A DNA stretch of 64,000 nucleotides. Source: Tetrapyrgos nigripes (lineage: Eukaryota > Basidiomycota > Agaricomycetes > Agaricales > Campanellaceae). Every line of letters starts with the position of its first letter. The stretch's first letter is position 1. A program made the translations under genes and the position numbers. The notes below the pieces were generated by a model. It did not search any database and had not been told where the DNA came from. It worked only from the letters and a program-made list of their open reading frames with translations. Below, one piece after another: positions 10,986-22,867 of the stretch. The stretch lies in assembly GCA_013368315.1 (NCBI GenBank), contig JAACJM010000014.1:248001-312000 (forward strand), in the 5' to 3' direction.

Positions 10986-12636
10986 GTCGAAGCTGCACAA
11001 GAGAGCTGTCCAAAATTTTTTGCCGAAGCAACAAGATGTTGTGGCATATTTGGCTGTCACGTGACAAGTGGCAAAAGACAAGCGATTACCTATAGCTCGA
11101 TGAAAGGGATGAGCCACCGGCAGCGTGTATGCCTTGATAGTGCCCATTCTCACAGCAGTATATTCAGCTCAAGGAAGGACCCAACAAGGGCCAGCATTGC
11201 GAACGCAAACCCAACGCAATTCCTACTACTCAGGGTCATGGAAAGTGATGGTCTCCCACGGCATTCACATTTAAAATTTTTGGCTCATCCCGAGCTTCAT
11301 AAGGCAGACAGTGAGCCCAGGCTCTACTACAGTACTCTTGGATATCTAATGGAACTTTCTGGGGCAGTAGACCAGAGAAAATTGAGGAGCAAGTGCTTGA
11401 GATGAACGAAAACTTTTTATGTGACCAGAGTCACAGGACCGTCACTTTCTGTGACACTGAGTAGTCCCGGGATGGGCTGGCTCCAGTCCCAAATATGTCG
11501 GTGCGGGCCACTGTATACAGCGGCAGGTACGAGTCCTCATCCCATTGCACAAAATGCAATAGACTCAGAAGAGGTAGATGTGGGTCATGGACTGGGCGCT
11601 GGTCACTGGTCACTGGTTCGTGGCTCGACGAAAGTTGACGGAGAGAAGTTTGGTGCCGAATCTGCCGAGCTGACGGAATAGGATATATTTTCCCGGGATA
11701 CGAAAAATGCGGCCATTTGAGCTCACAATAAGACTCGTCCTAATAAATAGGACTCGTAATTCCAGGAAAGTTTGTGAAGGATGTTGCATTCCGAGTTTGT
11801 GGATCCCGAAAACACCGAACCAGCACTCTGCTCGCACTTCAAGCATAACAGGTTATGCTGCCCAGCAGACCACGATTTTAGCTGCACTGTATCAGTGACA
11901 TGATATCTATTCAAGGCTGAAATAAAATGATACCTTGGTTCTTCATGATAGAAGAGTCTCAGTCGAGTCTCCGACGTGATCACTAGCAAGGGAAAAATAA
12001 TCGTTACCAATGGCATTTACTCAAGCCCATCCCTTACCGTGGATTCCTTTGATCATTTCAATGCATTTGTAGACATCAATACAATGATGAATGGCCTGTG
12101 CCTGTCTTCTCGCACAGCATAGGTACGAGCTTTCCGTAACTGGATTGTTTGTACATTAAAAGAAACAGGTAACAAGGCGAGCACCCAAGATCAAATCGGT
12201 GGTCACTGACCCACGAATAGTCGCATTGCGTTGCTGTCATGAATTGATGTAAGTAAATAATATACAGAGCACCGAATCTATAATATTTCGGTGAAGTTGC
12301 AAAGAAACAAAAAAAGTCCAAGAAACAAAAAGTCCAGAATGTAGCCTAAGGCCTCAGGATACTCGATCCCGCGACGCGGTCGAAGATACTAAATGCGCCA
12401 TCGAGGCCACAGCCATCAGGGGAAAGAAAAAATGAAGAGTTTGACACTGGGCCAAAAATAAGCCTTCTTGTGGTGCTCGAAGATTGCAATTGAAATCTGT
12501 TCAAAGAAATTTTTATGAGATCCAACACAAGTTCCATGGATTTTAAACTCACTATGATGCCGTCAACTTGGTCCAGGGTACAAAATTTCATCATCGTAGG
12601 TTTCCACTGACGACCACAAAGGAGGGTATCAGATGT
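10986..12636. other. 1.65 kb intergenic stretch
   Basis: 5' flank of MAM33, then AT-richer DNA with only short overlapping frames (the longest, 148 codons at 10959-11405, is largely antisense to the MAM33 leader). I see no family motif, RNA gene or clear repeat. Confidence 0.45.
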
Positions 12637-13621
12637 CTATAGAGGCCAATAACTGGAAGATCTGTAGATGCAGACGCCCGCGTCAGGTTCATGTAAGACA
12701 TTTACTACATTTGCCACTGACCTGCGTCTTCCACATGTACATTGCAATTCCATACAGTGACAGTCACTGATAAAGACTGTTCAATAATGATCAGGAGGGT
12801 CGCGATGTCAATACGGCGTACCTTGGAAAGTAGTGTTCCTGAGACAAATTGTTTTGCAGAGGGACATTATTACCCCAGTCAAGGGAACTCTGGTCAAGAT
12901 ATCCCGAATATTCCATGCCGTCGGGAAAAGAATGAGGTGCATTTCGTGGTATCGTTGAAGACGAATTGAAGCCTATGTCCATGTTCGACACGTGTGACAT
13001 CGCGGACATGCCAATTGCAGTAGGATCGTGGTTGGAACCTGCGGAGTAATATGCATCGAAGGCTGGCGAGCTCGTTTCTCGAGACGGGTAGCTAAAGCGC
13101 GGTGAAACGATCGAGGTAGGGTAAGGACTTTGTGTGCGAAAGCCGCAGTCCATATCTGGCCTTGGACTTCTAGGCGTGGATGTGTAGGAGAGGGGGGAGT
13201 ACCGAGTCGATGGCACCGGCGGAGCACTTGGCGCGTGAGTGTGTGGATGTTTCCCTGTGAGTGATGCGCTGGAAGTCGAGGAAGTTCTGTGATGGGAGTT
13301 CTGATCATTTGTGGGAGGAGGATGGGAAATGGCGACGTATTCACAGCGTAACTTTCTGGTCGTGCAGCGTTGACAAGGACGGTCGGGGAACTGTCTGTTA
13401 GATTCGCACTGTGGAAAGACATTGAGCCACTAAAAACACGACTTCAGGCTGTGCTGGCCACACACCTTAATCTTCCTTGCCCTGCAATTCGTACATGCCA
13501 TCTTCAAAAAAATATATTAGACGAAAGACGAAATTTGGGGGGTATTGGTGGACCTTACAGGGTTCCTCGTGTGGTGATGATTGCCAGACTTCTTTGAGGA
13601 CGAATTTTGTTGGGAGGTCAT
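12637..13621 (-). CDS. Compact Zn(II)2Cys6 transcription factor
   Basis: A fungal-type binuclear zinc cluster protein of about 240 residues. Splicing three introns gives a short basic Ser/His start (MTSQQNSSSKKSG), then MACTNCRARKIK, then CESNRQFPDRPCQRC and TTRKLRCEY. The six cysteines follow C-x2-C-x6-C-x10-C-x2-C-x6-C, close to the Gal4 pattern, and the intron between the third and preceding cysteines (GTGTGT...CACAG) sits where these regulators often carry one. The remainder is Ser/Pro/Thr-rich with Tyr-Ser-Pro clusters and has no fungal-specific middle homology domain, so it is far shorter than Gal4-class proteins. The C-terminus is a prediction: a donor at GTACGC and an acceptor before ATCTTCCAG give an end in SSSYWPL with the stop at 12637. 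Target genes are unknown. It likely binds DNA in the nucleus. Confidence 0.8.
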
Positions 13622-15428
13622 GATGGGTACAGTGAGTACCAAGGTCTCACGACATTGACTTAATATACCTGTACTCCGTACAATAAAGTTCTGTAGGTGT
13701 AATATCTTCCATAAACAGAGATACATGAAACGAGTTTATCAGGCTCACATGTCGAGATGATCAGGACGAAGAATAAGGCTCAATGAACGACAACGGAGTT
13801 CTTTCCACCGCATGGCATTGACCTGCGATCCAAAACAGCGCAAAAATCGATGGATCTAATTCTGAAAAAGAGACGTCGTCAGCCTTCTGCAGAATTTTGG
13901 CAAACGTAGGACAACCAACATCACCTCGCATCGCTTTGAATCGCACAACTTGTCATCAATGAGTCAATGAGCGCCCTATTCAGCATTGTTGCCTTCAATA
14001 AGACTAGTTGAAATACACAACTCTATTGCAGCCAACAAGTGCGCATGGTAACATCTGTACCCCCAGCCTAGACCATTTCGATTATACGCCAATGCTTGGG
14101 CCACATCAACCTCACACTGCAATTTTCCCTGGAATATTCAAGTCTCCCTGGCGTGAGCAAGATGTGCGAAGGAATTGGAAGGGGTCTGATGGCAATGTTG
14201 AATAAAGGATGTGGATTTTCACCGCAAACATGGAACATGATGACCCGGGTGCAATTGAGGAATGCCGAGGGGCAAGTTTGGTCCATTGGAGAGCAAAAGA
14301 ACACGAGTACTGAGTAGAGGGGAATCATGTAGCCAGATTTAGACGAGACACTTACAGAACTTGGTAAGGGTTGAACGGTTTGAAAAAAAAAATTGCATCT
14401 CTTGAATGGTAGAAAGGGATAGATCTTTGCATCATTATACAATATGACTAACGCGTACGAGTGTAACAAAGCCCTCCGTCGGATGATGCTGGAGGTCAAT
14501 GATCCAGAGAGCTTGGGCGCAGTGGGGATCTCCAGCTAAAGAGTTTCGTAAAGCCAACTTCTCTGAGCGATATACGGAGGCTCAAGTGGGCTCAGCCGTG
14601 GGAATCGATGCTCGGCCGCTCGTGTTGATGTTTTACTACCAACATCTGTATCAACTCCAAAAACATGAGTATAGCACGTTTCGCGTGCTGCGTGAAGCTC
14701 ACCTGTCATTCAAAGTGTCAGGATTTCAAAATACGGACCTTGGCATGATTCGGACCTTGAAGGAGGTTCGTGAAATTTACCAAATTAGATCTAACAGTGA
14801 TGTTTTGCAATTGCCACTTGAACGGCTCATGGTTCAGCCACAGCACTAGCTTGTATCATCAACAGATCTGTCTGACAAAGTACAGTTACAGGTATTTCTG
14901 GTAGAACATAAAGTTTACACTGGGCACATACATACACCAAATCCCTATAGCAGAAGAGACAGCTAAACCAGATTCAGATTCAAAGGGACTGAGTCATTTT
15001 TTGCCCAACAATGGAGTCCCATCTAGAGATGAGGCTCAATCTAAGGACAAAAGTAACTTCAGTGCCCCTGTTAAAGGTTATATCCAATTGTACAAGAAGA
15101 ACAAAAAACATATATGTCCAAATCTACAGCCCAAGGACTCTTGCCCAACAACAGAGTCCCAGAAAATGAGGCTCAGTCTAAGGACAAAACACCAAAGGTA
15201 AAGACATGGCAAGGAGGATGAATCATAAATAACCAGACATGAAGAAAAGACAGACGCAATGGTACATACTGATTGTTTTGAAAATAACAGGGAAAAAAGG
15301 AAAAACCTCAACATTTTCCGGTGGATCCATCTCCTACTCCATCAGCCATACTGTCACCTCTGAGTATTATTCTTCTCAGCTGTGCCTCCTTCAGAAACAT
15401 TGACTAGGTTGAGAGAACTTTGTTGAGG
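13622..15428. other. 1.8 kb intergenic stretch
   Basis: This lies between two leftward zinc-cluster genes. The frames here (143 codons minus at 14068-14499, 116 codons plus at 14499-14849) have unlike composition, no domain motif and no convincing spliced partner. An imperfect direct repeat occurs at 15002-15189. Confidence 0.4.
15002..15189. repeat. Imperfect direct repeat, about 50 bp twice
   Basis: TGCCCAACAA...GAGTCCC...GATGAGGCTC...TCTAAGGACAAAA occurs at 15002-15052 and again at 15142-15189, 140 bp apart, with some substitutions and a small gap. It lies downstream of the zinc-cluster gene and has no coding explanation. Confidence 0.7.
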
Positions 15429-16404
15429 TTATCCTTGGGCTTCCTCAGCCTTCTTTTCCATTTGTGTAGACCCAGCCTCAGCCATCAGAACTGGTGGAGG
15501 AGGAGGGCCTGAAGTTGAGGGAGGCAGCTGGAAGACAGCACCTGGAGGGAGTGTGCCTGGAGGAAGTGCAAAAGGATATGGAGGAAAACCACCAACATAG
15601 AAGGGCATCATTGGAGGAGGATGACCTTTTGTTGGGTTACCATCTGGTGCAGGCTGACCATCTGGAAGGGTATATGCATGAGGAGGCGGAGGATAATAAT
15701 GGACAGGATAATAGCCTTCAGGAGGAGGAGGGAAAGGTAGAGGATGGACGGCAGGTGGAGTGCTTTCACCAACAGCGGATTGTGAACTATAATCTAAGGA
15801 GGTGTGAGTGCCAAGTCATTGGGAGCAGATTGTTTCATACCACTGTAGGCTGATTCAACGCCTTGCTTCTTCTTGCGTTTATAAGGCCCTCTTTTGATGC
15901 CTTTGCGGCGTTCCTTCCTTTGCCCATCAACACAGGAGTCGGCAATACCATACTTCTGACATCTTTCACAAGGGCGAGCTTCATCACAGCGTTTGCAAGC
16001 TGCAGCACAGTTGGTACACTAAAAGGACTTCAAATCAACAAGGACTGCGACTCGGTTGAAGGAAGTTCACCATACCGCCATCTTGACTTGTTTGCGCTTT
16101 TGACGGGTTGCAGATGCAGGGGACGGTGAAGTAGAAGGGAGAGCTAATAGTAAAAACGAGTGAACAATCCCATACAGAGTATAATTTAGTACTGATACAC
16201 ACCCTGTGGAGGAGGCGGAGGAGGAGGAAATGCATATACGACTCCAGGAGGCAAAGGAGGGTATATCAAAGGATACGCAGTTGGAGCACCATTTGGATCA
16301 CCTTGACCATCGGCAGGAGGGGGATATGAATAAAATGGAGGAGGAGGGTATAAGGCTGGCAGAGGGTAGGAGTTTTCAGGGTTCTTCGGTTGCTCAGTTG
16401 TCAT
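15429..16404 (-). CDS. Zn(II)2Cys6 transcription factor flanked by proline-rich arms
   Basis: Four exons give a nuclear regulator of about 265 residues. Exon 1 (16203-16404) encodes a Pro/Tyr-rich arm (YPPPPFYSYPPPADGQG, later FPPPPPPPQG). Exon 2 is basic (ATRQKRKQVKMA). Exon 3 holds the cluster CTNCAAACKRCDEARPCERC and QKYGIADSCVDG, i.e. C-x2-C-x6-C-x5-C-x2-C-x8-C with one extra cysteine, then the very basic RKERRKGIKRGPYKRKKK. Exon 4 is again Pro/Tyr/Gly-rich (YYPVHYYPPPPHAY, GFPPYPFALPPGTLPPG) and ends at 15429. The cluster plus the GIKRGPYKRK tail is a well-conserved fungal subtype. All four joins keep frame with GT...AG introns. Proline-rich arms may be activation regions, by inference. 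Targets are unknown. Confidence 0.88.
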
Positions 16405-17684
16405 CTTGAAGCATCAACGACGAAGCAAGAACGAAGCGGAGCCAATGCGGACAGCGTAAAGCTGAAGGACGTCGCTGAAGATACCGTCATTAACATATCG
16501 AGGTGTAGATGGTAAAGAGAGAGAGGCAACAATGCGCTCACCTTCGTAGTCCGATCCCAGCGCCGCTCAGAAACAGCCGATTTTTGAGCTCAGAACCAAA
16601 ATCGGTTGAAGTCAGACCAAACCACCAAAATCGAAATGATTCGTCTCCTTCCACTTCCACAGACACCGGGCACAGTATGAACTATTCTTCTGGGCAATAC
16701 GGTGGGCGCAATGACAGCAAAGAACGGGAAATAATAATCACACGCCCCCAAACATTGCAGCGAAGAGCTTTGCATCAATGTTGCCGTCAAATTAAATACC
16801 TTGTCTTGACCTTCTCGTTGCGCTAGGCAGCAAGGTCGGATTGCCTGGAGCATACATGGCAGATAGTGGTATCGCCAAGAACACCTTCGTGGATTTCCCT
16901 CATTGTGTCCGGGCCCTGTAGTCTCTCGTAGACATTCCCCAACCTTTGGTTGGGGTCTGTCACAAACGTATACAAGCCGCGTCGATTATGTAACATTGCG
17001 CATGTGACCAGTATCCAGACATGTCGAGGCAACTTTTTTCGCGTTCTTCAGCATGAAATTACAAGTAGGAGGCCTCTAGAGTATGTCGGAATCCACTGTG
17101 CTCCAATAGGAAGCCAAAAAATCCGATGGAGCATTATTTCAAGTTGACTTGGTGTTGGTGCAGAAAGTGGCTGTGCCATGGGATCGCGCAAGCATTGTAT
17201 CCAAGCCACTTGCTTTCGTCTAGTTTTCTTTCTTCGGAGTGACGAAGGCATCGTTGGAATGTAGACTACTGTGTATTTTCTCCAGTAATCCCCGATTTGA
17301 GAGCTACAAGCAGAGAAACTAGCGTTTTATACGCTGTGGGGATTTTCTAATCTGACGTAAGCAAGAGGCACGTTGGACAGAGGACGCGGTAACCCACAGA
17401 CTACGGGCCCTGCTGCCTTAGATCTAACGGGAATGCAACGGGAATATCTCTTTCCCTCCTTGGTCTCAGAGTACTATCCATCACCCTGGTCCTCAAGTGT
17501 AATTCTCAAAAACGCAGGTCTGAATGAGCCCAACCAAGTTTTCCTAACTCTGACAAGTATGGCGCGCCCGCAGAGCACAGACTGGCGATCGATCCCTGGA
17601 TCCATGGTGACTGTTTTCTGGCAGGGTACCGGCATCAAGCTAACAAAGCTCCACAGCCAGGGCCTGTAATTGATCCTCTATGGA

Positions 17685-17717
<33 letters not shown>

Positions 17718-18379
17718 ATTGACACATTCGGTACTTGCAACGTTAACGCTCACGCCTTGTGATCCTTGCCAGTTTGCCTTACGAATCCGATTTCAGTTTG
17801 TGTCTAAGATTGCAGCTCGTAGGGCTGTAGGTTTTGAAATAAACATATCTTTTGCATTGCCTCTCGATACATCTTCAGCCTCAACGAGGACGCCATCGTA
17901 TGTTGGGATCAGTGCTCAAAGTTACCGGGTTGGTGCTGCAATCATTCCATGATGATGATGATGCATTGTGCTCCCAGATCACTTGTACTATCCAGGCATA
18001 ATTACAGGTGTATTTCAACAGCGATGAATATATCTTTCTTAGCACATCTTCGATGGTTGGAATGCGCACCGAAAAATAAATATAAATTTTAGAACGCCGT
18101 GTGTGACTCCACATCAACCACCGTGTGTTTGGTATGGCGCTACGAGAGTACAGATATCTGGTCCATAATGCCCATGTATGTCCTCAATTACGCTCACATC
18201 ATCTCGGAGCCGCGGAGTGGGCAAAAGAAGCGCCTACGGTGCCTTGGGACCAACCTTAGTTCACCGAGGATTGTACAATGCCAAAGCTGTACTTTTCATT
18301 CTGGTAGGAAAACATAGATAGTGATAATAACACGGGAAGGACCGCAGCCTCCCGAATATGGACACACAAGATGAATCCC
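16405..18379. other. 2 kb intergenic stretch
   Basis: 5' flank of the proline-rich zinc-cluster gene, then DNA with a (GATA)n microsatellite and scattered short frames. None of the frames shows a recognisable motif or a spliced partner. Confidence 0.45.
17685..17717. repeat. (ATAG)8 microsatellite
   Basis: Eight perfect tandem copies of ATAG in non-coding DNA. Length is likely to vary between strains. Confidence 0.95.
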
Positions 18380-19240
18380 TCACTCCTTAACGGAACCACC
18401 AGTGAACCCTTTGGTATGGAAAAGTACGGTTAACGTTTTATTGCCTTTTTGTAGAGGGAAGCACAGGGACTCACAATACAAGGCAGTATATTTGACCGTG
18501 ATGGGGGCTGACCCGGGAGTACACTAGAAGAACATAGTCAGTTGTTTCTTTCTGGGCTGAGAGAGCGACTACGCAGTACCGAAGCTGGAGGTTGACCACT
18601 CCTGGTGTCTGTGCGATAGACTTCGTCGGCGAGCGATCCCTTGACATTAGTCAAAAGAAGCCAGTCAACATCCGACGAGCCTGTCGGTGCGGGTACCCCT
18701 GCTGCTCTAGCAGCAATCACAAACGCGTCGGAATTGCCTGCAAAGGCAGCAGACGTGAAGTCCCATTTAGGACTGATGCCTGAACCAGTGACAGGGTTGG
18801 TGACGAAGTAGTGTTGTCCGAGAATACTTGAAGCTGCAGGTCTTGGTAAAGGAAGGGATTTGATCGCAGTCAAGGCGTTAGTGGAGACAGGGACCTTTTC
18901 CCAAAGCTGAAGAGCAGCGGATGGGAGTTTGGAGAGATATTCTGTGCCATAGAGGCAAGATATATCGAACAGTTCAGCCAATGCACCTGCAGTGCTATAG
19001 AATTATTGTTAAACCTTGCAGAGCATTGCTAAGAAAAAAGACATCTTACGTGTAGTTGCCTGCGCTAGTGCAGGTATAGTTCTGCGTTCCGACTCCAAGA
19101 GCCAAGAAGGAAACTTGATGAGTCGGTGGAGGCAAAGCACTGTTTGCAGGAACGTCGACCATAGCAGAAGAGACATCACAGCTGCGGGTAGGAACTGCAA
19201 GAGCCATGGAAGCAAAAAGGAGAGGAATGAGGAGTTGCAT
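18380..19240 (-). CDS. Secreted DUF3455 family protein
   Basis: A small extracellular protein of unknown function, common and often multicopy in fungi. Exon 1 begins with a signal peptide (MQLLIPLLFASMALAVPTRS) and continues VDVPANSALPPPTHQVSFLALGVGTQNYTCT (written here in part), the diagnostic DUF3455 start. A GTAAGA...TAG intron joins GNYT to TAGALAELFDISCLYG. Exon 2 carries HYFVTNPVTGSGISPKWDF and SSDVDWLLLTNVKGSLADEV. Two more introns lead to the small exons CTPGSAPITVKYTALY and WFTGGSVKE, with the stop at 18380. All joins are in frame. These proteins are sometimes labelled malate dehydrogenase in databases without visible support. A damaged paralogue lies 1.2 kb upstream, at 20413-22134. 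Confidence 0.9.
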
Positions 19241-20412
19241 CCTGGTGAAGGAGAGGAGAGGTAAAAGAGAGAATTCACGACTTTGGAGAGACGGGACTCT
19301 TGCTGAACGGTTAAAACTGTCTGCCTTAAATATGTATGTTTCGCCTGAAACCCGGGGTTAGTGAATTCTCCTGTTGACGAGGTCAGGACGTACCTTTCCT
19401 TCCGTCGAACACGGCTATGTAGAACATTGTACATTGACTTCACATCCAGAAGGCGGCGTTCTGAAGTTACTTTCCGTATTGAGGTGACGAAGCCATCAAG
19501 AGCTGAAGGAACATCAGCAAAATGTCAAAGAAATCGTTCTTCTGAGCAGCTAACATCAAACCCAATTCGAGAGTAACAGAAAAAATCCAAGAGATCGCAA
19601 AGAGAAACAGTATCGCCAATGGCCTGGCAACCACTACCTGAGTCTTGAAACAGTGTGCAGACAGGGTGGCATAGTGCCACTATCCAGGGTGGAGGTTTAG
19701 AATTTAAGGTGAAACTAGACTATTTTGCGGTTAAGGGAGATATCAAGGGAGAGTTAAACAATCCGATCAACACTCACGGTCCAGTACCCCGAGTGTTCAT
19801 TTTGCTCGCGCCTCGACGCTTTCTCAAGAGGCACATTGATGTCTAGTGCTGTCCAAGTGCTGTCTGCAGCTGTATAATCGATGGCAAATGAAATGTACTG
19901 GTGGGAATCGATGTGACGCCATAGAAAGCAGGTGAGGATATGTACTTCCGAGAAATCGAAACAAAACAAAAAACAACCTGAATTCTCCTTATGAGTTGAG
20001 CTCAAAACCGTCGGCCAGGTTATTCAAGGATGTCAAAGCTGTCCTTACCATTTTATTCCTATTGCCAAAAATCTCATCAATAGACTCGAACCACTCTTTC
20101 TGCAACACTTTCATGAAAGGTTTATCAAAATCGTTTTGATCGACCTTTCAAACCTTTGCAGAAGTGACTGGTTCGAGTCTATCTCATCAAGGAGAATTTC
20201 AAGTCGCTTTGTCTCACTGTCTGATGGAATCGCCAGTAAGCCTGAAAAGTCGATCAGTGCCAACAATATGATATGAAGAGATATTGAAACCAAAAATAGA
20301 ACTGACAGTAGAAGGACGTGTAGTTGACTGAGGTGGGGTCTACGCCAGGAGAACACTTTCATGACATTAGTGATGGTCATTATTAGGCCTATAGAGTAGC
20401 AGAACACATTAC
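19241..20412. other. 1.2 kb spacer between the intact and the broken DUF3455 genes
   Basis: Holds the promoter of the intact DUF3455 gene and the foldback at 20080-20182. A 98-codon minus-strand frame (20111-20407) encodes hydrophobic segments but overlaps the foldback and has no homology I can name. Confidence 0.45.
20080..20182. repeat. Foldback (inverted repeat), about 100 nt
   Basis: ATAGACTCGAACCA at 20080 pairs with its complement TGGTTCGAGTCTAT ending at about 20182. Inner segments (TTCTGCAA, GAAAGGT, ATCAAAA) also pair with small bulges, giving an almost closed hairpin of about 45 bp arms. It could be a miniature foldback element or a hairpin RNA precursor. Confidence 0.75.
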
Positions 20413-22134
20413 CGAAGCTGGTGGTTTACTACCCCTGGTGCCAGTGCAGTAGACTCCGTCGACGAGTCAAGCAAAGCCAGCCAACATCCGTCGTCGGTGC
20501 AGGTATCCTAACTACTCTAGCACCACCCACAACGCTTCTGGATTGCCGGCAAACGCAACAGACGTGAAGTCCCATTCAGGGCTGAAGCGCTGACGGCCGA
20601 GCCAGTGACAGGCTCGGTGACGAAGTACGTGTTCTCCGAGGACAAAGAGGGCGCATTGACGGTACCGGGATGAAGGTTTTTGAAGACGTCCACATCAACA
20701 GGGGCTGTATTCCACATGTCAAAAACAGGCGTAGGCAGTTCAGTGAAAATTTTTTGTGCCATGGAGGCAGAATACATCGAACAATTCCTCCAAGGCAGCT
20801 ACACTCCCAAGGGACAAACCACGGTTTAAAGCTGGGCTGGACTACCCGCGGGTTACACATGGGTTACCGATGGGTAACCCGCGTTTCGGCAGCCCACCGT
20901 CAACCGAAGGGCAGCACCCACAGCGAAAGAAGCCACTTACTCAATAGGCGGAAGAGCTCATTTAGGAACGTTTGGTGGTCCGTTTTTGGTACCGTTATCA
21001 ATCAGGTGAATAATTGTGCAAATAATAAAAATTTATTTTATCCATTGGTATGCAACATACAGGCGGCATACAGTACATATAGTAATACGGCTACAGCAAC
21101 TAATAACGATATTGAAAGAGTCCTATAATTCTACCGATACAGTTGGATTCTCTCTGTATAAGTATAGGTTAGACCGGGCACCAATGAAACTGAAATGGAC
21201 CGCTTACGAGTACATTAGCTGGCGACGAGGCCCGGAGCTCACAGCGGGTCTATGAATAAATGGACTGATGAGAAGGAAAAGAAAATATCACGAAGGAGTC
21301 AAAGAACTCACACCAGTGATGCACTCTACACAGGAACTTACAACTATAATGAACTAAACCCACCAGTGCATGAGGATAGAGTCATGCAAGGAGACATACC
21401 TATAGACTTTGACTGTAAACCTGCATGGTAGAAAGACGATCAGAAAAACTTCAGCAAGACTTCAGCAAAGAGGATGAGAGCGGACTTACACTTGCAATGC
21501 TCATCAATTGCGGAGAAGAAATGTTGCGTAGTGCAAATAAAAGTGTCCCAGGGAAGAGAAAGAATCGGAGAAGGAAGGCGTGTATAAGGGAGGGAGAAAT
21601 GCACAAGAAGGATGTGGTGGTGAGGAAGAAAGGGACTTGGTGAAACTTCAAAGTTCAACCTCGCAAAAAGTCAACCAACACGTGATAGTGTTCGGCTTGC
21701 TCACGGCCAACTCACGGCGGCTGTAAACGTATCCAAAATTGGCAAGGATTCGTCTAGGCCGAGCTTAGTTGACAGTCTCAAACCGTCGACAGTTTTGCCT
21801 TCTGGTTACCCACTGGCTGACCCATGGTTAAACTAAGGTTTACTCAACCCGCGGGTAACCCATAAACGAGCTCTTGGGGGTGTAGCAAACCTAGGCGTTC
21901 TGCGTCAAAATCTGGCAGAAAATGATTGAAGGACATCAACTTACGTAAATTTACCAGTATCGGAGCAGGTATAATTCTGCGTTCCGACCCAAGAGCTAAG
22001 AACGAAACTTTATGGGTCGGTGGAGGCAAACTACTGTTCGTGGGAACATCGACAACGGCGGAGGAAACATCACAGCTGCGCCCGAAAGCAGCAAAATCGA
22101 TGCAGGCCAATGCGATAGGAATGAGGATTCCCAT
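20413..22134 (-). pseudogene. Broken DUF3455 paralogue, truncated and frameshifted
   Basis: A second copy of the neighbouring secreted DUF3455 gene. Its exon 1 (ATG at 22134) reads MGILIPIALACIDFAAFGRS then SCDVSSAVVDVPTNSSLPPP and KVSFLALG. One base is then missing relative to the intact copy (CTTGG-GTCGG for CTTGGAGTCGG), which breaks the frame before NYTCT. Exon 2 lies at about 20413-20800 (FVTEPVTGSAVS, WDFTS in another frame) and has a second lesion, about 16 bases lost in the part matching NVKGSLADEV. The two small terminal exons of the intact gene (CTPGSAPITV, WFTGGSVKE) are not found after the conserved exon-2 donor at 20413. Intron 1, 54 nt in the intact copy, is here over 1 kb because of an insertion. 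It is almost certainly non-functional. Confidence 0.85.
20798..21886. mobile_element. Probable non-autonomous DNA element inserted in a DUF3455 intron
   Basis: The first intron of the pseudogene carries about 1 kb absent from the intact paralogue. Its two sides show inverted similarity: GCTACACTCCCAAGGG at 20798-20813 against the complement of CTCTTGGGGGTGTAGC at 21871-21886 (13 of 16), and TACCCGCGGGTT (20843) against AACCCGCGGGTAACCCA (21846). GGGTTACC and ATGGGT motifs are repeated sub-terminally on both sides (20861-20883; 21805-21836), a habit of hAT-like and other cut-and-paste elements. No transposase frame is present inside. Exact ends are unsure because the leftmost GCTACAC also aligns with native exon 2 sequence, and no clean target-site duplication was seen. 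Confidence 0.55.
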
Positions 22135-22867
22135 CCTGATCAAGTTTGGGAGAGAGCTGGATATCGTTGCTCTGTAAACATAAATTTCAAGATCTACCTT
22201 AAAACCAATCTCTGCTATGTAAAAGACTGGTCTGTCACAAGTAAAATTCCATTTCAAACTCATTTTGTGAATCAGCCATGCCACGAGGAACTAGGAAGCA
22301 AGGCCTAATAGATAAAGATGTCTTTGACTTGACCCGCGAAAAGCTGGAGGTGCAAAATCCCGTCAGATAGGCGGGAGCCATTTCTGTAGTACCACTTCTT
22401 GCAGCTGTGTTGGGCTTTAAGGTTTCCGATGGCTCTTGATACGAAGCCAGCCTCCTTAGTTGTTCACGTCAACCCTGATCAGGTAAATGGCGTTGCGATG
22501 ACGTCAGAGTAGCTGGTAGTACTTCCAGACTCAAGTTACTTGAAGGATCAGTCACCCGCCAAACTCAGCGAGTAAGGAGATCCAGAACCACCGAGTACAT
22601 CACAAAATGCCCTTTACTCAAGGCATCAATCAATGAATCTGGAAGGTAGCTCAGGCCACTCACCACTCAGATTGAAGCATCCACTGGAACGAAGAGTGTA
22701 ATATCGAACACGTAAAGCTGAAGCTTCATCCCAAATCGCACGACAGGCAAGTTCCACTAAGCATCCATTAAATGAATCTATGAATATCAGTACATGCACG
22801 TCTATCAACTATCCACAAAAGTCCAGGCGCAACGCTATACACCAGTCGAGACGCCAGTCAAACCTTA
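22135..22867. other. Intergenic, 730 bp
   Basis: 5' flank of the DUF3455 pseudogene and 3' flank of the TFIIE-alpha gene. I see nothing supportable beyond short overlapping frames. Confidence 0.45.

Noticed and set aside
14068..14499. 143-codon minus-strand frame
   Set aside because: Contains a poly-A/T derived KCNFFF run and no domain pattern; likely chance in AT-rich DNA.
20080..20182. tRNA gene suggested by GGTTCGAGTC
   Set aside because: No acceptor stem, A-box or anticodon arm can be placed. The sequence is part of a long foldback.
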